64,000 nt of DNA from Streptomyces sp. HPF1205 (GTDB lineage Bacteria > Actinomycetota > Actinomycetes > Streptomycetales > Streptomycetaceae). The stretch spans positions 61,981 to 125,980 of the forward strand of contig NZ_JAINVH010000023.1 in NCBI RefSeq assembly GCF_020400825.1, read 5' to 3'. The notes beneath the pieces are model-generated. The model was not told where the DNA came from, did not search any database, and worked only from the letters and a program-made list of their open reading frames with translations. A program made the translations under genes and the position numbers. The stretch's first letter is position 1, and each line of letters opens with the position of its first letter. Below, piece after piece: positions 1-8,703 of this stretch.

Positions 1-2
1 CG

Positions 3-803
3 CCGTCCACGGCGGCGGTGTCCAGAGCGCGGGTCCGGCTGGGCGCCGCACCGCTGAAGTCGCTGTTCGCGCAAACCGCGGCGGCCCGCGACGGGGCCGG
101 TGAGGACCGGCCGGGCTCGCGGTACCGGGGCTGGCGGCTGCGGGTCATGGACGGGTACCAGGCCGTCGTACCGCACAGCCCGCAGAACGCGGCGACGTAC
201 GGCAGGGCCGCGGGCGGGCCGCACCGGCCCGCGCCGCCCAGCGCGCGGGTCTCCGTCCTGGTGGAGAACGGCGGCTCCGAGCTGCTGGCGGCGGACGTGT
301 CGGCCGGGGGCGGCTGCCCGTCGGTGCCCGTCAAGACGCTGGCGCGGCAGCTCGGGCCGGGTGATCTGGTGCTCGCCGAGGGCGATTACGCGCGCCCGGC
401 GGTGCGCCGGACGCTGGCCGAGGCCGGGGCGGACCTGCTGTGGAAGGTGCCGGTGTCCGCGGCGCAGCCCGGCGGTGAGTTACTGGCCGACGGCTCCCGC
501 CTGTGCGCCCTGCGCGATGCCGGCGGGTCGTCGGCCGGCGGGGTCGTGCGGCTGCTGGGCACCGTCCGGCCTGGCGGACGCGGGCTGCTGGCGACCACCG
601 TCCTGGATCCGGCCGCGGCACCCGCCCACGACCTGCGCGACCTGTACGAGCGGCGGTGGAGCTTCCAGCAGTGCGAGGTCTTCGGCGACCGGCAGAAGCT
701 GCCGCTCAGGTCGCGCTCCCCGGAGATGGTCGAGCAGGAGATCTGGGGGCACCTGCTGGTGTACTCGGCCATCAGACGCCTCGCCAACTCCGGGCTCGCC
801 TGA
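3..803 (+). pseudogene. IS4-type transposase relic, 5' end off window
   Basis: The frame is open to the window edge, so the N-terminus lies outside; a GTG at 18 is only an internal possibility. The reading (RLGAAPLKSLFA, then VMDGYQAVVPHSPQNAATYGR, then LVLAEGDYARP, then LYERRWSFQQCE) follows the order of blocks in IS4-family DDE transposases. The first Asp (MDG) is present. The block normally reading VLADRGF is VLAEGD, and the Y-R-W-x-I-E block reads YERRWSFQ, so the second Asp and the catalytic Glu appear substituted. It carries a TTA codon at 480-482. It is probably inactive, left from an insertion at the cluster border. Family assignment is from motif order only. Confidence 0.6.
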
Positions 804-844
804 ATCCCGCCGCCGGACGGGCGGGGCGGGTGGGCCGGGGGCCG

Positions 845-890
845 GGCCGGTGACCGGGGGCCGGCGGCCGGAAGGCCGGTGACCGGGGGG
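845..890. repeat. Direct repeat GGCCGGTGACCGGGGG
   Basis: Two near-identical copies of GGCCGGTGACCGGGGG lie about 30 bp apart between the transposase relic and the HAD gene. There is no coding potential. It may be IS-end debris or simple GC-rich expansion. Confidence 0.5.
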
Positions 891-928
891 CCGGTGGTGG
901 GGCGGGGGTCGCGCCGCCCCACCACCGG
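891..928 (-). terminator. Hairpin terminator of the HAD gene
   Basis: A 15-bp perfect inverted repeat (CCGGTGGTGGGGCGG, 891-905, paired with 914-928) encloses an 8-nt loop. It lies 11 bp beyond the HAD stop codon on the minus strand. There is no T-run, which is usual for Streptomyces hairpin terminators. It would also stop read-through from the transposase side. Confidence 0.65.
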
Positions 929-939
929 CGGGCCCGGGT

Positions 940-1620
940 TCAGCCGGTCGCGGGATCGCCGAGGCAGGCTGCCGCCATGCCGGGGAGGTCCAAGGCGGCG
1001 CCGAGGTCGGTGAGGCACTGGCGCGTGGTCCCGAAGCCCACCGCGCGCCAGCCGGCCGCCGTGGCGGCCGCGCAGTTCTCCGCCAGGTCGTCCACCAGGA
1101 CGCATTCGGCGGCCGCGGCCCCCGCCGCCGCCTCGGCGATCCGCAGGATCCGCGGGTCCGGCTTGCGGACGCCGATCTCGCTCGAATCCACGATCCGGTC
1201 GAATTCCCCGGCCGGCTCGATCATCCGCCGCCAATAGGGCTGCCATTCGCGCACGTTGTTGGACAGCACGCCGACCCGGTGACCGGCGTCGCGTACGTAC
1301 CGGACCGCGCGGAGCATGGGTGCGTTGGCGTGCGTGCCCTCGAACCACTGCCGGCCGAACTCCTCCGGCCGGGCCCTGGACAGGTCCACCCCGGCGCCGG
1401 TCAGCGCCGCGCCCAGCAGGCGGCCCCAGTCGGGCTCGCTGATCGCGCACAGTTCCAGGGCGGCGAGGGCCGGCCGCCCCAGTTCCTCGCTGACTTCGCC
1501 CAACGCGACCGCGAGTTGCTCCGCGGTGATGCCGGTCTTGCGGTGGTAGGCGGTGAACAGGTCCTTCGGCGACGGGCCGAGCACTCCGCCGAAGTCGAAC
1601 CAGATCATCCGCACGTCCAT
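940..1620 (-). CDS. HAD-superfamily hydrolase (phosphatase-like)
   Basis: 226-aa cytosolic protein. Motif I is near the N-terminus (WFDFGGVLG, the Asp being the nucleophile, with Gly in place of the second Asp, as in many subfamily IA members). Motif II is VGVLSNN, and the Lys and acidic loop are EIGVRKPDP and CVLVDDLAEN. ATG 1620 is chosen because it has AGGAG 6 nt upstream (CAGGAGACGACC-ATG); the frame opens 45 bp further upstream without a ribosome site. It lies 46 bp downstream of the DinB/MDMPI-type gene and probably shares its transcript. The substrate is unknown. Butyrolactone pathways need a dephosphorylation step and an AfsA gene lies 5 kb away, so a role there is possible but speculative. 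Confidence 0.8.
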   Translation of the reverse strand: MDVRMIWFDFGGVLGPSPKDLFTAYHRKTGITAEQLAVALGEVSEELGRPALAALELCAISEPDWGRLLGAALTGAGVDLSRARPEEFGRQWFEGTHANAPMLRAVRYVRDAGHRVGVLSNNVREWQPYWRRMIEPAGEFDRIVDSSEIGVRKPDPRILRIAEAAAGAAAAECVLVDDLAENCAAATAAGWRAVGFGTTRQCLTDLGAALDLPGMAAACLGDPATG

Positions 1621-1666
1621 GGTCGTCTCCTGAGGTCCCGCGGTCGCCAGGGGTGAGCCGGTCATG

Positions 1667-2284
1667 TCATGGTGTCCAGGACGGGTCGCGTCCGCTCAGC
1701 CCGATGACCCGGTCCAGCAGCGGCGCGTCGGCCGGTACCGCGACCGGCGGGTCGAAGGTGCCGCCGGGCTGCCGGTCGGCGGCGGTCTCGGCGAGTATCG
1801 CCAGGGACAGTTCCAGGTCCGCGGTGCCCGGCCGGTACGGCCGGCCGGTGGCGACCGCCAGGTCCCAGCCGTGGACGACGAGTTCGGTGAGGGCGATGGA
1901 GCCGGCCCGCGCGGCCGGGAAGGTGAAGCCCGCGCCCTGGGTCATGCCCTCCCAGGCCGCCGGTTCCCGCCAGACGGCGGTGAGATCCCGCAGCAGGCCG
2001 GTCAGCGCGGTCCGCCAGTCCCCGATCCCGTCGAGGTCCGCCACGATGTGCGTCGGTTCCGGGAAGGGCGGTACGGGGGGAACCTTGCGTCCGGCGTCGC
2101 ACAGCCCCGCGGTCACCGCGATGACGTGCCCGATCACCTCGCGCACCTGGTACTTCGCGCAGGGCGTCGGCAAGGCGAGGTGCTCGTCGGTGATACCGCC
2201 CACCAGTTCGCCGACCCTTTCGGCGGCCGGGCCGAGGTCGAGCACGACCGGGGCGCCGGCGCCCGTGGGAACCGTCTTCGTCAT
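1667..2284 (-). CDS. TIGR03086/MDMPI-type DinB-fold protein
   Basis: 205 aa. It resembles the actinobacterial mycothiol-dependent maleylpyruvate isomerase N-terminal/DinB-like family: an N-terminal helical block with TPCAKYQVREVIGHVIAVT (W/Y-x-V-R-D-L-x-x-H pattern) and a later ALTELVVHGWDLAVATGRP, supplying the two conserved His positions of the metal site. ATG 2284 has GAGAAAGG upstream (spacing about 8). Family members either act in thiol-dependent detoxification or have unknown roles. It sits between the FAD monooxygenase and the HAD gene on the same strand. Substrate and cluster role cannot be told from sequence. Confidence 0.7.
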   Translation of the reverse strand: MTKTVPTGAGAPVVLDLGPAAERVGELVGGITDEHLALPTPCAKYQVREVIGHVIAVTAGLCDAGRKVPPVPPFPEPTHIVADLDGIGDWRTALTGLLRDLTAVWREPAAWEGMTQGAGFTFPAARAGSIALTELVVHGWDLAVATGRPYRPGTADLELSLAILAETAADRQPGGTFDPPVAVPADAPLLDRVIGLSGRDPSWTP

Positions 2285-2491
2285 GGTTCGCCTTTCTCTC
2301 GTCGCGTGCGGAAAAGGAACGTGCTGCCAAGAGGGCGGCCCCCGGGAAGGGGCCGGGCCCCGGAAAGCGCGGCCTCGAACGAGCCGGCCGGTTGAAGCAG
2401 CCGACCCGTGAAAGGAACCGATTGGCCGAAGCAACCGATCGATCGAAGGAGCGGCCGATCGAGGGAACGGGTCGATCGACGCGGCGGACCC

Positions 2492-3814
2492 TCAGCGGCC
2501 GGCCAGGGCACGTGCCACGACGCCCGGCCGGAACAGGGCCGACGGCGGATCCACCAGGCCGGTCACCCGCAGGAAGGCGCGGGCCAGCACGGGGTCCTTG
2601 GCCGCGGCCCGCTGCAGCCGCGGGACGTACGTGTTGCCCAGGCGCACGGCCAGCGAGCGGTGGCCCTCGGCGTGCGGGAAACCCAGGTCCGCGCCGACCG
2701 CGAGCCCCCAGGGCGCGTCGACCGCCCGGCTCAGCTCGCGCAGGAAGACGGCGGGGCGCACGCCCGCGTACCGCTCGATGTGCCGCCGCAGCAGCTCGGC
2801 CGCGAGCGCGGCCACCGTCATGCCCTGCCCGTACATCGGGTTGAAGGTGCTGAACGCGTCGCCGACCACGACGAGCCCGTCGGGGAAATCTTTCATCCGC
2901 TCGTACCGGTGGCGGACGTTGGCCGTGTAGTGGAAGACGTGCGGCGGGCCCAGGGGTTCGGCCGCGGCCACCGCGCGGTGGATCTCGGGTACGGGCACGG
3001 TCGCGGCGAAGGCGAGGAACCCCTCGCGGTCGCGCGGCGGGTGGTCGCCGCGGATGCCGGTCAGGGCCAGCGCGTAGCGGCCGGGCAGCCGGCCGAGGAC
3101 AGCGCCGCGCGGGTGTCCGGGGGTGGCCACCGGGACCATTCCTATGCCGTCGCCGATCGGGTCGAAGTCGGGCAGGCTGTGGAACTCCTGGGTGACATAG
3201 CCCAGCCCGACCCTGACGACCTCCTCGTCGACGGCCGCGCGCCCCAGCTCGGTCAGCCAGCGGGCCAGCTGGGAGCCGCGTCCGGCGGCGTCGACGACGA
3301 GGTCGCCCTCCAGCCGGGCGGAGCCGCCGTCCCGCCCGTCCCGCGCGGCCACCCGCACACCGGTGACCCGGGTCCGGCCCGGGTCGGTGAGCAGGTCGGT
3401 GACGTCGGTGGCGTCCATCACGGCGACGTTCGGCAGGCCGGTCACCCGGCGGCGGATGCGCTGTTCGAGCAGTGGCCGGCCGGCCGCCACGCAGGTCATG
3501 CTGGTACGCGTCCTGCTCATCATCCGGCCGTCGAAGTACCAGCTCACACTGGTGCCGAAATCGCCGACCGGCGCTCCCGCCGCGACGAGTTCGTCCCTCA
3601 GTCCCGGCAGCAGCCGTTCCAGGATCTGCTGGCCGCGGGCGAGCAGCGCGTGGACGTGGTGCCCCTGGGGCACCGCTTTGCGCGGCGCGACGTCGTCGGT
3701 GAGCGGATCCCGCTCGACGACCGTGACGTTCGAGTAGAAATCCGACAGCACACGGGCTGCCAGCAGGCCGGCGATACTGCCGCCGACCACTATCGCGTGT
3801 TCTCCAGCGCTCAC
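2492..3814 (-). CDS. FAD-dependent monooxygenase, polyether-epoxidase-like
   Basis: 440 aa. An N-terminal dinucleotide fold (AIVVGGSIAGLLAARVL then VTVVERD), the RKAVPQGHHVHALLARG segment, a mid-protein VVDAAGRGS and the FAD ribityl motif GDAFSTFNPMYGQGMT place it among group A flavoprotein monooxygenases. The HxHxL-G segment and the NPxYGxGM motif are closest in my recollection to the Lsd18/MonCI epoxidase type, which acts on polyketide alkenes. GTG 3814 is chosen for GGGGGAG 7 nt upstream; the longer frame to 3898 has no such site. Likely a post-PKS epoxidase or hydroxylase. A geranylgeranyl-reductase-like dehydrogenase is the main alternative. Confidence 0.7.
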   Translation of the reverse strand: MSAGEHAIVVGGSIAGLLAARVLSDFYSNVTVVERDPLTDDVAPRKAVPQGHHVHALLARGQQILERLLPGLRDELVAAGAPVGDFGTSVSWYFDGRMMSRTRTSMTCVAAGRPLLEQRIRRRVTGLPNVAVMDATDVTDLLTDPGRTRVTGVRVAARDGRDGGSARLEGDLVVDAAGRGSQLARWLTELGRAAVDEEVVRVGLGYVTQEFHSLPDFDPIGDGIGMVPVATPGHPRGAVLGRLPGRYALALTGIRGDHPPRDREGFLAFAATVPVPEIHRAVAAAEPLGPPHVFHYTANVRHRYERMKDFPDGLVVVGDAFSTFNPMYGQGMTVAALAAELLRRHIERYAGVRPAVFLRELSRAVDAPWGLAVGADLGFPHAEGHRSLAVRLGNTYVPRLQRAAAKDPVLARAFLRVTGLVDPPSALFRPGVVARALAGR

Positions 3815-4327
3815 GTGCGCGCTCCCCCTCGGCCATCGGTATCCGTGACACGGCAGAGCTGCCCGCAAAGCGAAAATCCCCGGACGTGATTGTGCCACGC
3901 CGCTTACCGGACGGGAAGGCGATTCAATTCCGGGGTCCCGCCGGCGCTGGTGACTTTAACCGGTGACTTCAACCGGGCCCGCGGGTGGGCACCTGCCGCC
4001 TGCGGGCGGCGCGGGGGAGGTCATTCACGTCGTGGCGCACATTTCGCCCACCGCAGGCCCTGGACCGCGTTCTTAACTCACCGGTTTCCCGGCCGGCCGG
4101 GCCGCGCCTAGCATCGGGGGAGCCGCCCTGAGAATCCCCCCGGTGAATCCTTGAGGCCCTCCCCCGTATTCGCGGAAAAGGACACGGCCGCGCATTCGGG
4201 ACGTCGCGGGAAGGACGTCCGCGGCGGAGCACCGCAGGCCACCCATGTCATTTCCCATGACCACTCGACCGTCCCGGCCGTCACGGTGGACGGGACGGGG
4301 TCGACGACCATCGCGGAGCGTGATGCC
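3815..4327. other. Divergent intergenic region
   Basis: 513 bp between the minus-strand FAD monooxygenase and the plus-strand enoyl-CoA hydratase. No convincing gene. It contains the 13-bp tandem repeat at 3949-3974. A weak -10-like TAGCAT (4109-4114) is preceded by TTTCCC at 18 bp spacing in the direction of the hydratase. The frame of the hydratase stays open back to 4151, but that stretch lacks family similarity and a ribosome site. Confidence 0.5.
3949..3974. repeat. 13-bp tandem repeat GGTGACTTYAACC (operator candidate)
   Basis: Two abutting copies, GGTGACTTTAACC (3949-3961) and GGTGACTTCAACC (3962-3974), differ at one base. The core GTGACTT-N-AA recurs upstream of the FAAL operon at 20048, 20083 and 20276. 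Position between divergent genes suggests a regulator binding site. Confidence 0.5.
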
Positions 4328-5314
4328 ATGCCACAGCCGTCGCGGGACCCCGGAGCCGACCGGCGGCTCACCACGGAACAGCAGGGGCCGGTACTCGTCG
4401 TGCGGTTCGGCAACGAGCCGGGAAACTTCATCACCGACTCCGTCGTCGCCGAACTGTGCCGGGTGGTCGCCGCCGCGGAGCGGGACCCCTCGGTCCGCGC
4501 CGTCGTACTGTGCAGCACCGTTCCCGGCATGTTCATCGGCCACTACGACTCCGACGAGCTCCTGGCCGGCTCCCGGCGGGGCGGTGTGCCGCTGAACCGG
4601 CACGTGGTCGGTCCGGTGCTGCGGCTGGTCGCCGGCCTCGGCCGCGTTCCCGGCGCGGGCCCGCTGCTGGACCGCGGCCCCACCGGCGGCCTGCGGGCGC
4701 TGCTGCGGTTCAAGGAGGCGGTGCAGCGGATGCGCCGCAGCGACATGGTGTTCGTGGCCGCCATCGGCGGGTACGCGCTCGGCGCCGGTTTCGAGCTGGC
4801 GCTCGCCTGCGATGTGCGGATCATCGGGGACGGCTCGTACGGCATCGGTCTGCCGGAGATCACCTTCGGTCTGGTCCCCACCGGTGGCGGCACCCAGATG
4901 CTGGCCCGGCTGGTGGGCTCGGGGACGACCATCGACGCCCTGCTGGCCGGCCGCCTGTTCACCCCGGAGGAAGCGCACCTGGCGGGCATCGTGCAGCGCC
5001 GGGTCAAGCAGGAGGACCTGCTCGGCGAGGCGGTCGAGGTGGCGGCCCGGCTGAGCCGGCGCGGGCCCGGGACCGTCGCGGCCACCAAACGCGCGGTGTA
5101 CGACGCCGGTTCGGCCCGGCTGTGGCGCGGCATGGCCCTGGAGCGGGGCGAGTTCATGGCGCTGGCCACCCGCAAGCCGGCCCAGGCCACGGTGCGGCGG
5201 TACGCCCTGTTCCTGCGGGACAGCCTGCGTGGCGGCCAGGCGCCGACGGACTTCTACCGGGAGAACCTGCCGGACTGGGAGGACAACGCGCCGGCCGGCC
5301 CGTCGGACACGTGA
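4328..5314 (+). CDS. Enoyl-CoA hydratase/isomerase (crotonase family)
   Basis: 328 aa, longer than the usual ~260 because of a segment of about 40 residues (GVPLNRHVVGPVLRLVAG onward) between the first oxyanion strand and the core. The crotonase signature is intact: GYALGAGFELALACD and LPEITFGLVPTGGGTQ. Glu156 and Glu177 correspond to the two acid/base glutamates of enoyl-CoA hydratase, so hydratase activity is feasible. ATG 4328 has GGAG 9 nt upstream. Monocistronic, with a strong hairpin behind it. It may hydrate or isomerise an acyl intermediate for the FAAL/PKS operon or act in precursor supply. Confidence 0.8.
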   Translation: MPQPSRDPGADRRLTTEQQGPVLVVRFGNEPGNFITDSVVAELCRVVAAAERDPSVRAVVLCSTVPGMFIGHYDSDELLAGSRRGGVPLNRHVVGPVLRLVAGLGRVPGAGPLLDRGPTGGLRALLRFKEAVQRMRRSDMVFVAAIGGYALGAGFELALACDVRIIGDGSYGIGLPEITFGLVPTGGGTQMLARLVGSGTTIDALLAGRLFTPEEAHLAGIVQRRVKQEDLLGEAVEVAARLSRRGPGTVAATKRAVYDAGSARLWRGMALERGEFMALATRKPAQATVRRYALFLRDSLRGGQAPTDFYRENLPDWEDNAPAGPSDT

Positions 5315-5344
5315 GGCATCCCGGCCGCTGGAGCGGTGCGGGGT

Positions 5345-5391
5345 GAACGGCGGGGCCGGGAGGGGATCTGCCCTTCCCGGCCCCGCCGTTC
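5345..5391. terminator. Bidirectional terminator, 17-bp stem
   Basis: A perfect 17-bp inverted repeat (GAACGGCGGGGCCGGGA at 5345-5361, complement at 5375-5391) with a 13-nt loop lies between the convergent enoyl-CoA hydratase and SDR genes, 30 bp and 13 bp from their stops. It should terminate both transcripts. Confidence 0.8.
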
Positions 5392-5404
5392 GTCCGCGGA
5401 CGGC

Positions 5405-6184
5405 TCAGACGCTCTTGATCACACCGCCGTCGGCGAGGAAGTCCGCCCCGGTGAGGTTCCCGGACCGCGGCGAGGCCAGGAAGGCGACCAGCGCGGCCGT
5501 CTCCTCGGGCTCGGTGAGCCGGCCGGTGGTGATGCCCATCCGCTGCGGCACCGCGGCCAGGAACCGGTCGAGGTCCACGCCGGCGGCGCGGGCCAGCTGT
5601 CCCGCGTAGCCGTCGGGCTCGGACCAGTGCCGGGTCCGGGTCGGACCGGGCGTCACGGTCAGCGCGCGCAGGCCCCGGCCGCCGAACTCCTCGGCGAGCG
5701 CCTTGGTGAGGTTGGTCAGCGCGGCCTTGGCGGTCCCGTAGTCCACCGGCGGGAAGGCGGCGCGGGCGCCGACCGAGGAGATGTTGATCACGATGCCGCG
5801 CTTGGTGAGCAGCCCCGGCAGCAGCGCGCGGGTGATGCGGACGGTGCTGAACAGGTTGAGTTCGTACGTCCGGCGCCAGCCCTCGTCCTCGATGTCGAGG
5901 AAGCCGGCCCCGAGCGTACGCGAGGTGTCCCCGCCGCCCAGGTTGTTGACCAGGATGTCGGCGTCCCCGGCCGTCGCGGCGAGCAGCGCGGCGCTCCGCG
6001 GCACGGTCAGGTCCGCCCGCACGACGGTGACCGTCTCGCCCAGCGCCTCCAGTTCCTTGCTCACGGTACGCGAGGCGGTGACGACACGCGCCCCCTCGTC
6101 GGCGAGGGCGCGCACGATGGCCAGGCCGATGCCTTTGCTGCCGCCGGTCACGACCGCCGTCTTGCCGGTCAGTTGCAGATCCAC
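5405..6184 (-). CDS. Short-chain dehydrogenase/reductase
   Basis: 259 aa, classical SDR. TGGSKGIG cofactor loop near residue 12, NNLGG, catalytic Ser about 136, YGTAK with Tyr149 and Lys153, and a PGPTRT segment after the active site. Start is GTG 6184 (AAGGAG then TCCT before GTG); the frame runs further upstream without a ribosome site. It is the last gene of the run FAAL, PKS, PKS, small ORF, KAS III, AfsA, SDR, 127 bp behind the AfsA gene. In butyrolactone pathways a reductase acts on the butenolide phosphate made by AfsA, so this is a reasonable candidate for that step. A tailoring ketoreductase is the alternative. Confidence 0.8.
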   Translation of the reverse strand: MDLQLTGKTAVVTGGSKGIGLAIVRALADEGARVVTASRTVSKELEALGETVTVVRADLTVPRSAALLAATAGDADILVNNLGGGDTSRTLGAGFLDIEDEGWRRTYELNLFSTVRITRALLPGLLTKRGIVINISSVGARAAFPPVDYGTAKAALTNLTKALAEEFGGRGLRALTVTPGPTRTRHWSEPDGYAGQLARAAGVDLDRFLAAVPQRMGITTGRLTEPEETAALVAFLASPRSGNLTGADFLADGGVIKSV

Positions 6185-6311
6185 CAGGACTCCTTCTCGT
6201 GTGCCGGGTCTCGCGGCCCGGGATGCGCCGAGGACTCCCCCGGGGGCCTCGGCGACTCGACGTATGGGCTTGGCTCGGCGTGCTTCGACGCCTCTCTCAC
6301 CGGGGGCTTGC

Positions 6312-7289
6312 TCACGGGTACGGGGTGAGGTCGATGCGGCCCTCGGCGATCTCGGAGCCGAACTGGTGCAGCCCCACCCGGACATGGGCGCGGCCGTCGG
6401 TGGCGGACTCGCATCGCGCCGAGTACTCCAGCGGGGCCTCGAACTCCCCGAAGTCGGTGAAGGTGGTGCTCAGTCCGGTCAGCGCGGCCACCGGGGAGGT
6501 GAGGTCCCCGGAGCGGTTCGCCGCGAGCAGGGCGGTCTGCCGGAATCCCTCGACGATGAAGGGGCCCGGCACGTGGTCGTAGTCGTGGTCGAAGTACGAG
6601 GGGTGGGTGCGGTCGACGACCAGCGGGTAGCGCGGCGGGTCCGCCGGGCGGGACGTCGCGGCCGGCTCGCCGACCACGACGTTGCGCCGGTCGGCCCGGC
6701 CGACCAGCTCCGGTGCCACCGGCCGGGCCGGCTGCCACGGCTCGACGCCGCCGCGCAGCTTGCGCGAGCGCTGGAAGGCGCGCAGCGCCGTGTAGTCGGC
6801 GCGGGACATGAACACCACGTCGCCCTCGACCGTCATGGCCGGGCGGCCGTCGATCACGATGTCACCGTGGATGGTCATGCCGCCCAGCTCGCCGCCCTGG
6901 AACCGCCGGTCGGACAGGCGGTACGTCAGCAGGCCCTGCAGCGGGGAGTGCCGGTTGTCGCGGAACGGCTCCAGGTCCGGCACCTGGAAGGCGAACCGCC
7001 GCAGCGTGAACGGCAGTTCCAGGGGGATGCCGAGGTGCCGGTGGACGACCACGAAGGACCCCTGCCGGGCGGCCTCGGCCACCGAGAAGGGGTCGTGGAA
7101 GGGGACCTGCCGGTCGCCCCACAGGGCGTGCGCCCGCGGGATCTGCCAGGCCAGCAGGAACTCGTCGTCGGATACGGATGCGGAGTCGGTGACGAAGACC
7201 TCGCCCACGGCACGGCGGTGGGCGAGGGTCCGCGGCACGGTCCGGTCGAAGGTGAGGAGCGCCTGCCGGGCGGCTGCGTTGGCGGGCAT
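6312..7289 (-). CDS. AfsA-type gamma-butyrolactone synthase
   Basis: 325 aa with two A-factor-biosynthesis hotdog repeats. The first holds FHDPFSVAEAARQGSFVVVHRHLG (about residues 64-87). The second holds DHDYDHVPGPFIVEGFRQTALLA (about 233-255), the typical AfsA sequence around the catalytic region. Known AfsA enzymes join a beta-ketoacyl thioester to dihydroxyacetone phosphate, giving a butenolide phosphate. ATG 7289 has AGGGG 5 nt upstream. It lies downstream of PKSs that should yield a beta-ketoacyl-ACP and upstream of an SDR. It could make a hormone, as usual, or offload the PKS product. No ArpA/ScbR-type TetR receptor gene is seen in the window, which is unusual for a hormone locus. Confidence 0.85.
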   Translation of the reverse strand: MPANAAARQALLTFDRTVPRTLAHRRAVGEVFVTDSASVSDDEFLLAWQIPRAHALWGDRQVPFHDPFSVAEAARQGSFVVVHRHLGIPLELPFTLRRFAFQVPDLEPFRDNRHSPLQGLLTYRLSDRRFQGGELGGMTIHGDIVIDGRPAMTVEGDVVFMSRADYTALRAFQRSRKLRGGVEPWQPARPVAPELVGRADRRNVVVGEPAATSRPADPPRYPLVVDRTHPSYFDHDYDHVPGPFIVEGFRQTALLAANRSGDLTSPVAALTGLSTTFTDFGEFEAPLEYSARCESATDGRAHVRVGLHQFGSEIAEGRIDLTPYP

Positions 7290-7504
7290 GGGAACCCCTG
7301 CTTTCTCGGTCGGTCAACGGTCTGACGGTCGGCGGCCTGATGGTCGGCGTACGGGCGGTGGGCGGTCAGCGGGCGGACGGAGGGTGGGCGGAAGGGCGGT
7401 CGGGGCGCGACCCGGCCGTCACCACCGCGCCGAACCGCTCCGCCGCGGCCACCCCTTGAGTCGACGGGTCCATGAGTCGGCGAGTCGGCGAACGCGGTCC
7501 GCGC

Positions 7505-8515
7505 TCAGGGCAGCCGGACCACTTGCGCGGCGTAGGCCAGGCCCGCGCCGAACCCGATGAGCAGGGCGAGGCCGCCGCTGGGCGCGAGGCCCTCGGTCCG
7601 CAGCCGGTCCAGGGCCAGCGGGATCGAGGCGCCGGAGGTGTTGCCGGCCTCGGCGACGTCCCTGGCCACCACCGCGTCGTCCCGCAGCCCCAGGTTCCTG
7701 GCCAGGTTGTCCACGATCCGCTGGTTGGCCTGGTGCGGGACGAAGACGTCGATGTCGGTGATCGCCACTCCCGCCTGCTTGACCGCCAGCAGGGCCACGT
7801 CCGCCATCCGCGAGACCGCCCACCGGTAGACCGACGGGCCTTCCATCACCAGGGACGGCGAGGGGCCCGACAGCTCCTGGCCGGCCGCGGGCCAGTACTC
7901 GTTCATCCGGATCAGGTCGCGCCGGCGGCCGTCGGAGCCCCAGACCACCGGCCCGATGCCCGGCTCCTCGCAGGGCCCGATCACGGCCGCGCCGGCACCG
8001 TCGCCGAACATGAAGGCCGTGCTCCGGTCGGTCGGGTCCAGCAGGTCCGACATCCGCTCGGCGCCGATCACCAGGACGTGGTCGGCGCTGCCGCCGCGGA
8101 TCATGTCGCCGGCGATGGCCGTGGCGTAGCAGAAACCCGAGCAGGCCGCGCCGAGGTCCACCGCGGCCGGGCTGCGGGTGCCGAGCCGGGCGGCGACCTC
8201 CGCGGCCAGTGACGGGGTGGCCATCCGGTGGGTGATGGTGGCGACCAGGACGGCGTCGACCTGCTCGGCGTGCAGGCCGGCGTCGGCCAGCGCGGCGCGC
8301 CCGGCCTGCTCGGCCATCATGCCGAGCGTCTCGGTGCCGGAGGCGAACCGGCGGGTGCGGATGCCCGACCGGGTGACGATCCACTCGTCGGTCGAACCGA
8401 TGGGTCCCGCGACCTCCTCGTTGGTGACGACGCGGGCGGGCCGGAAGGATCCGGTGCCCAGTACCCGGCTGTTGCGTGTCCCCGGCGGTGCGGTGAGCGC
8501 TGTAGAGGTGGCCAT
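7505..8515 (-). CDS. 3-oxoacyl-ACP synthase III (KAS III/FabH-like)
   Basis: 336 aa, full-length FabH fold. Triad: Cys125 (AACSGFCYA), His261 (HQANQRI) and Asn about 291 (GNTSGAS); the N-terminal IGSTDEWIVTRSGIRTRR block is typical. ATG 8515 has GGGAGG 5 nt upstream; the longer frame to 8863 has no coding character. It lies 188 bp behind the small ORF and 215 bp before the AfsA gene. It could prime a chain or catalyse acyl transfer or ester formation, as several cluster KAS III enzymes do. Its position between the last PKS and AfsA suggests a step on the released or transferred beta-ketoacyl chain. Confidence 0.85.
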   Translation of the reverse strand: MATSTALTAPPGTRNSRVLGTGSFRPARVVTNEEVAGPIGSTDEWIVTRSGIRTRRFASGTETLGMMAEQAGRAALADAGLHAEQVDAVLVATITHRMATPSLAAEVAARLGTRSPAAVDLGAACSGFCYATAIAGDMIRGGSADHVLVIGAERMSDLLDPTDRSTAFMFGDGAGAAVIGPCEEPGIGPVVWGSDGRRRDLIRMNEYWPAAGQELSGPSPSLVMEGPSVYRWAVSRMADVALLAVKQAGVAITDIDVFVPHQANQRIVDNLARNLGLRDDAVVARDVAEAGNTSGASIPLALDRLRTEGLAPSGGLALLIGFGAGLAYAAQVVRLP

Positions 8516-8703
8516 GGCGTCCTCCCTGTCTGCGTCGGCCCCGCCGGCGTCCGGCGCGGCGGGTCGTGCCCTCACCCGCCCGGGCCGGGCCGGCGGGTGT
8601 CGTGCTGTCGTCGTGCGCCGCTCGGCCGCCGCGGGGACATCGGGGGTGGCTGGGGTGGCGGGGGCGCGGCTGTCGTCGGCGGGGCGGTTGTCCCGCGGGG
8701 GCG

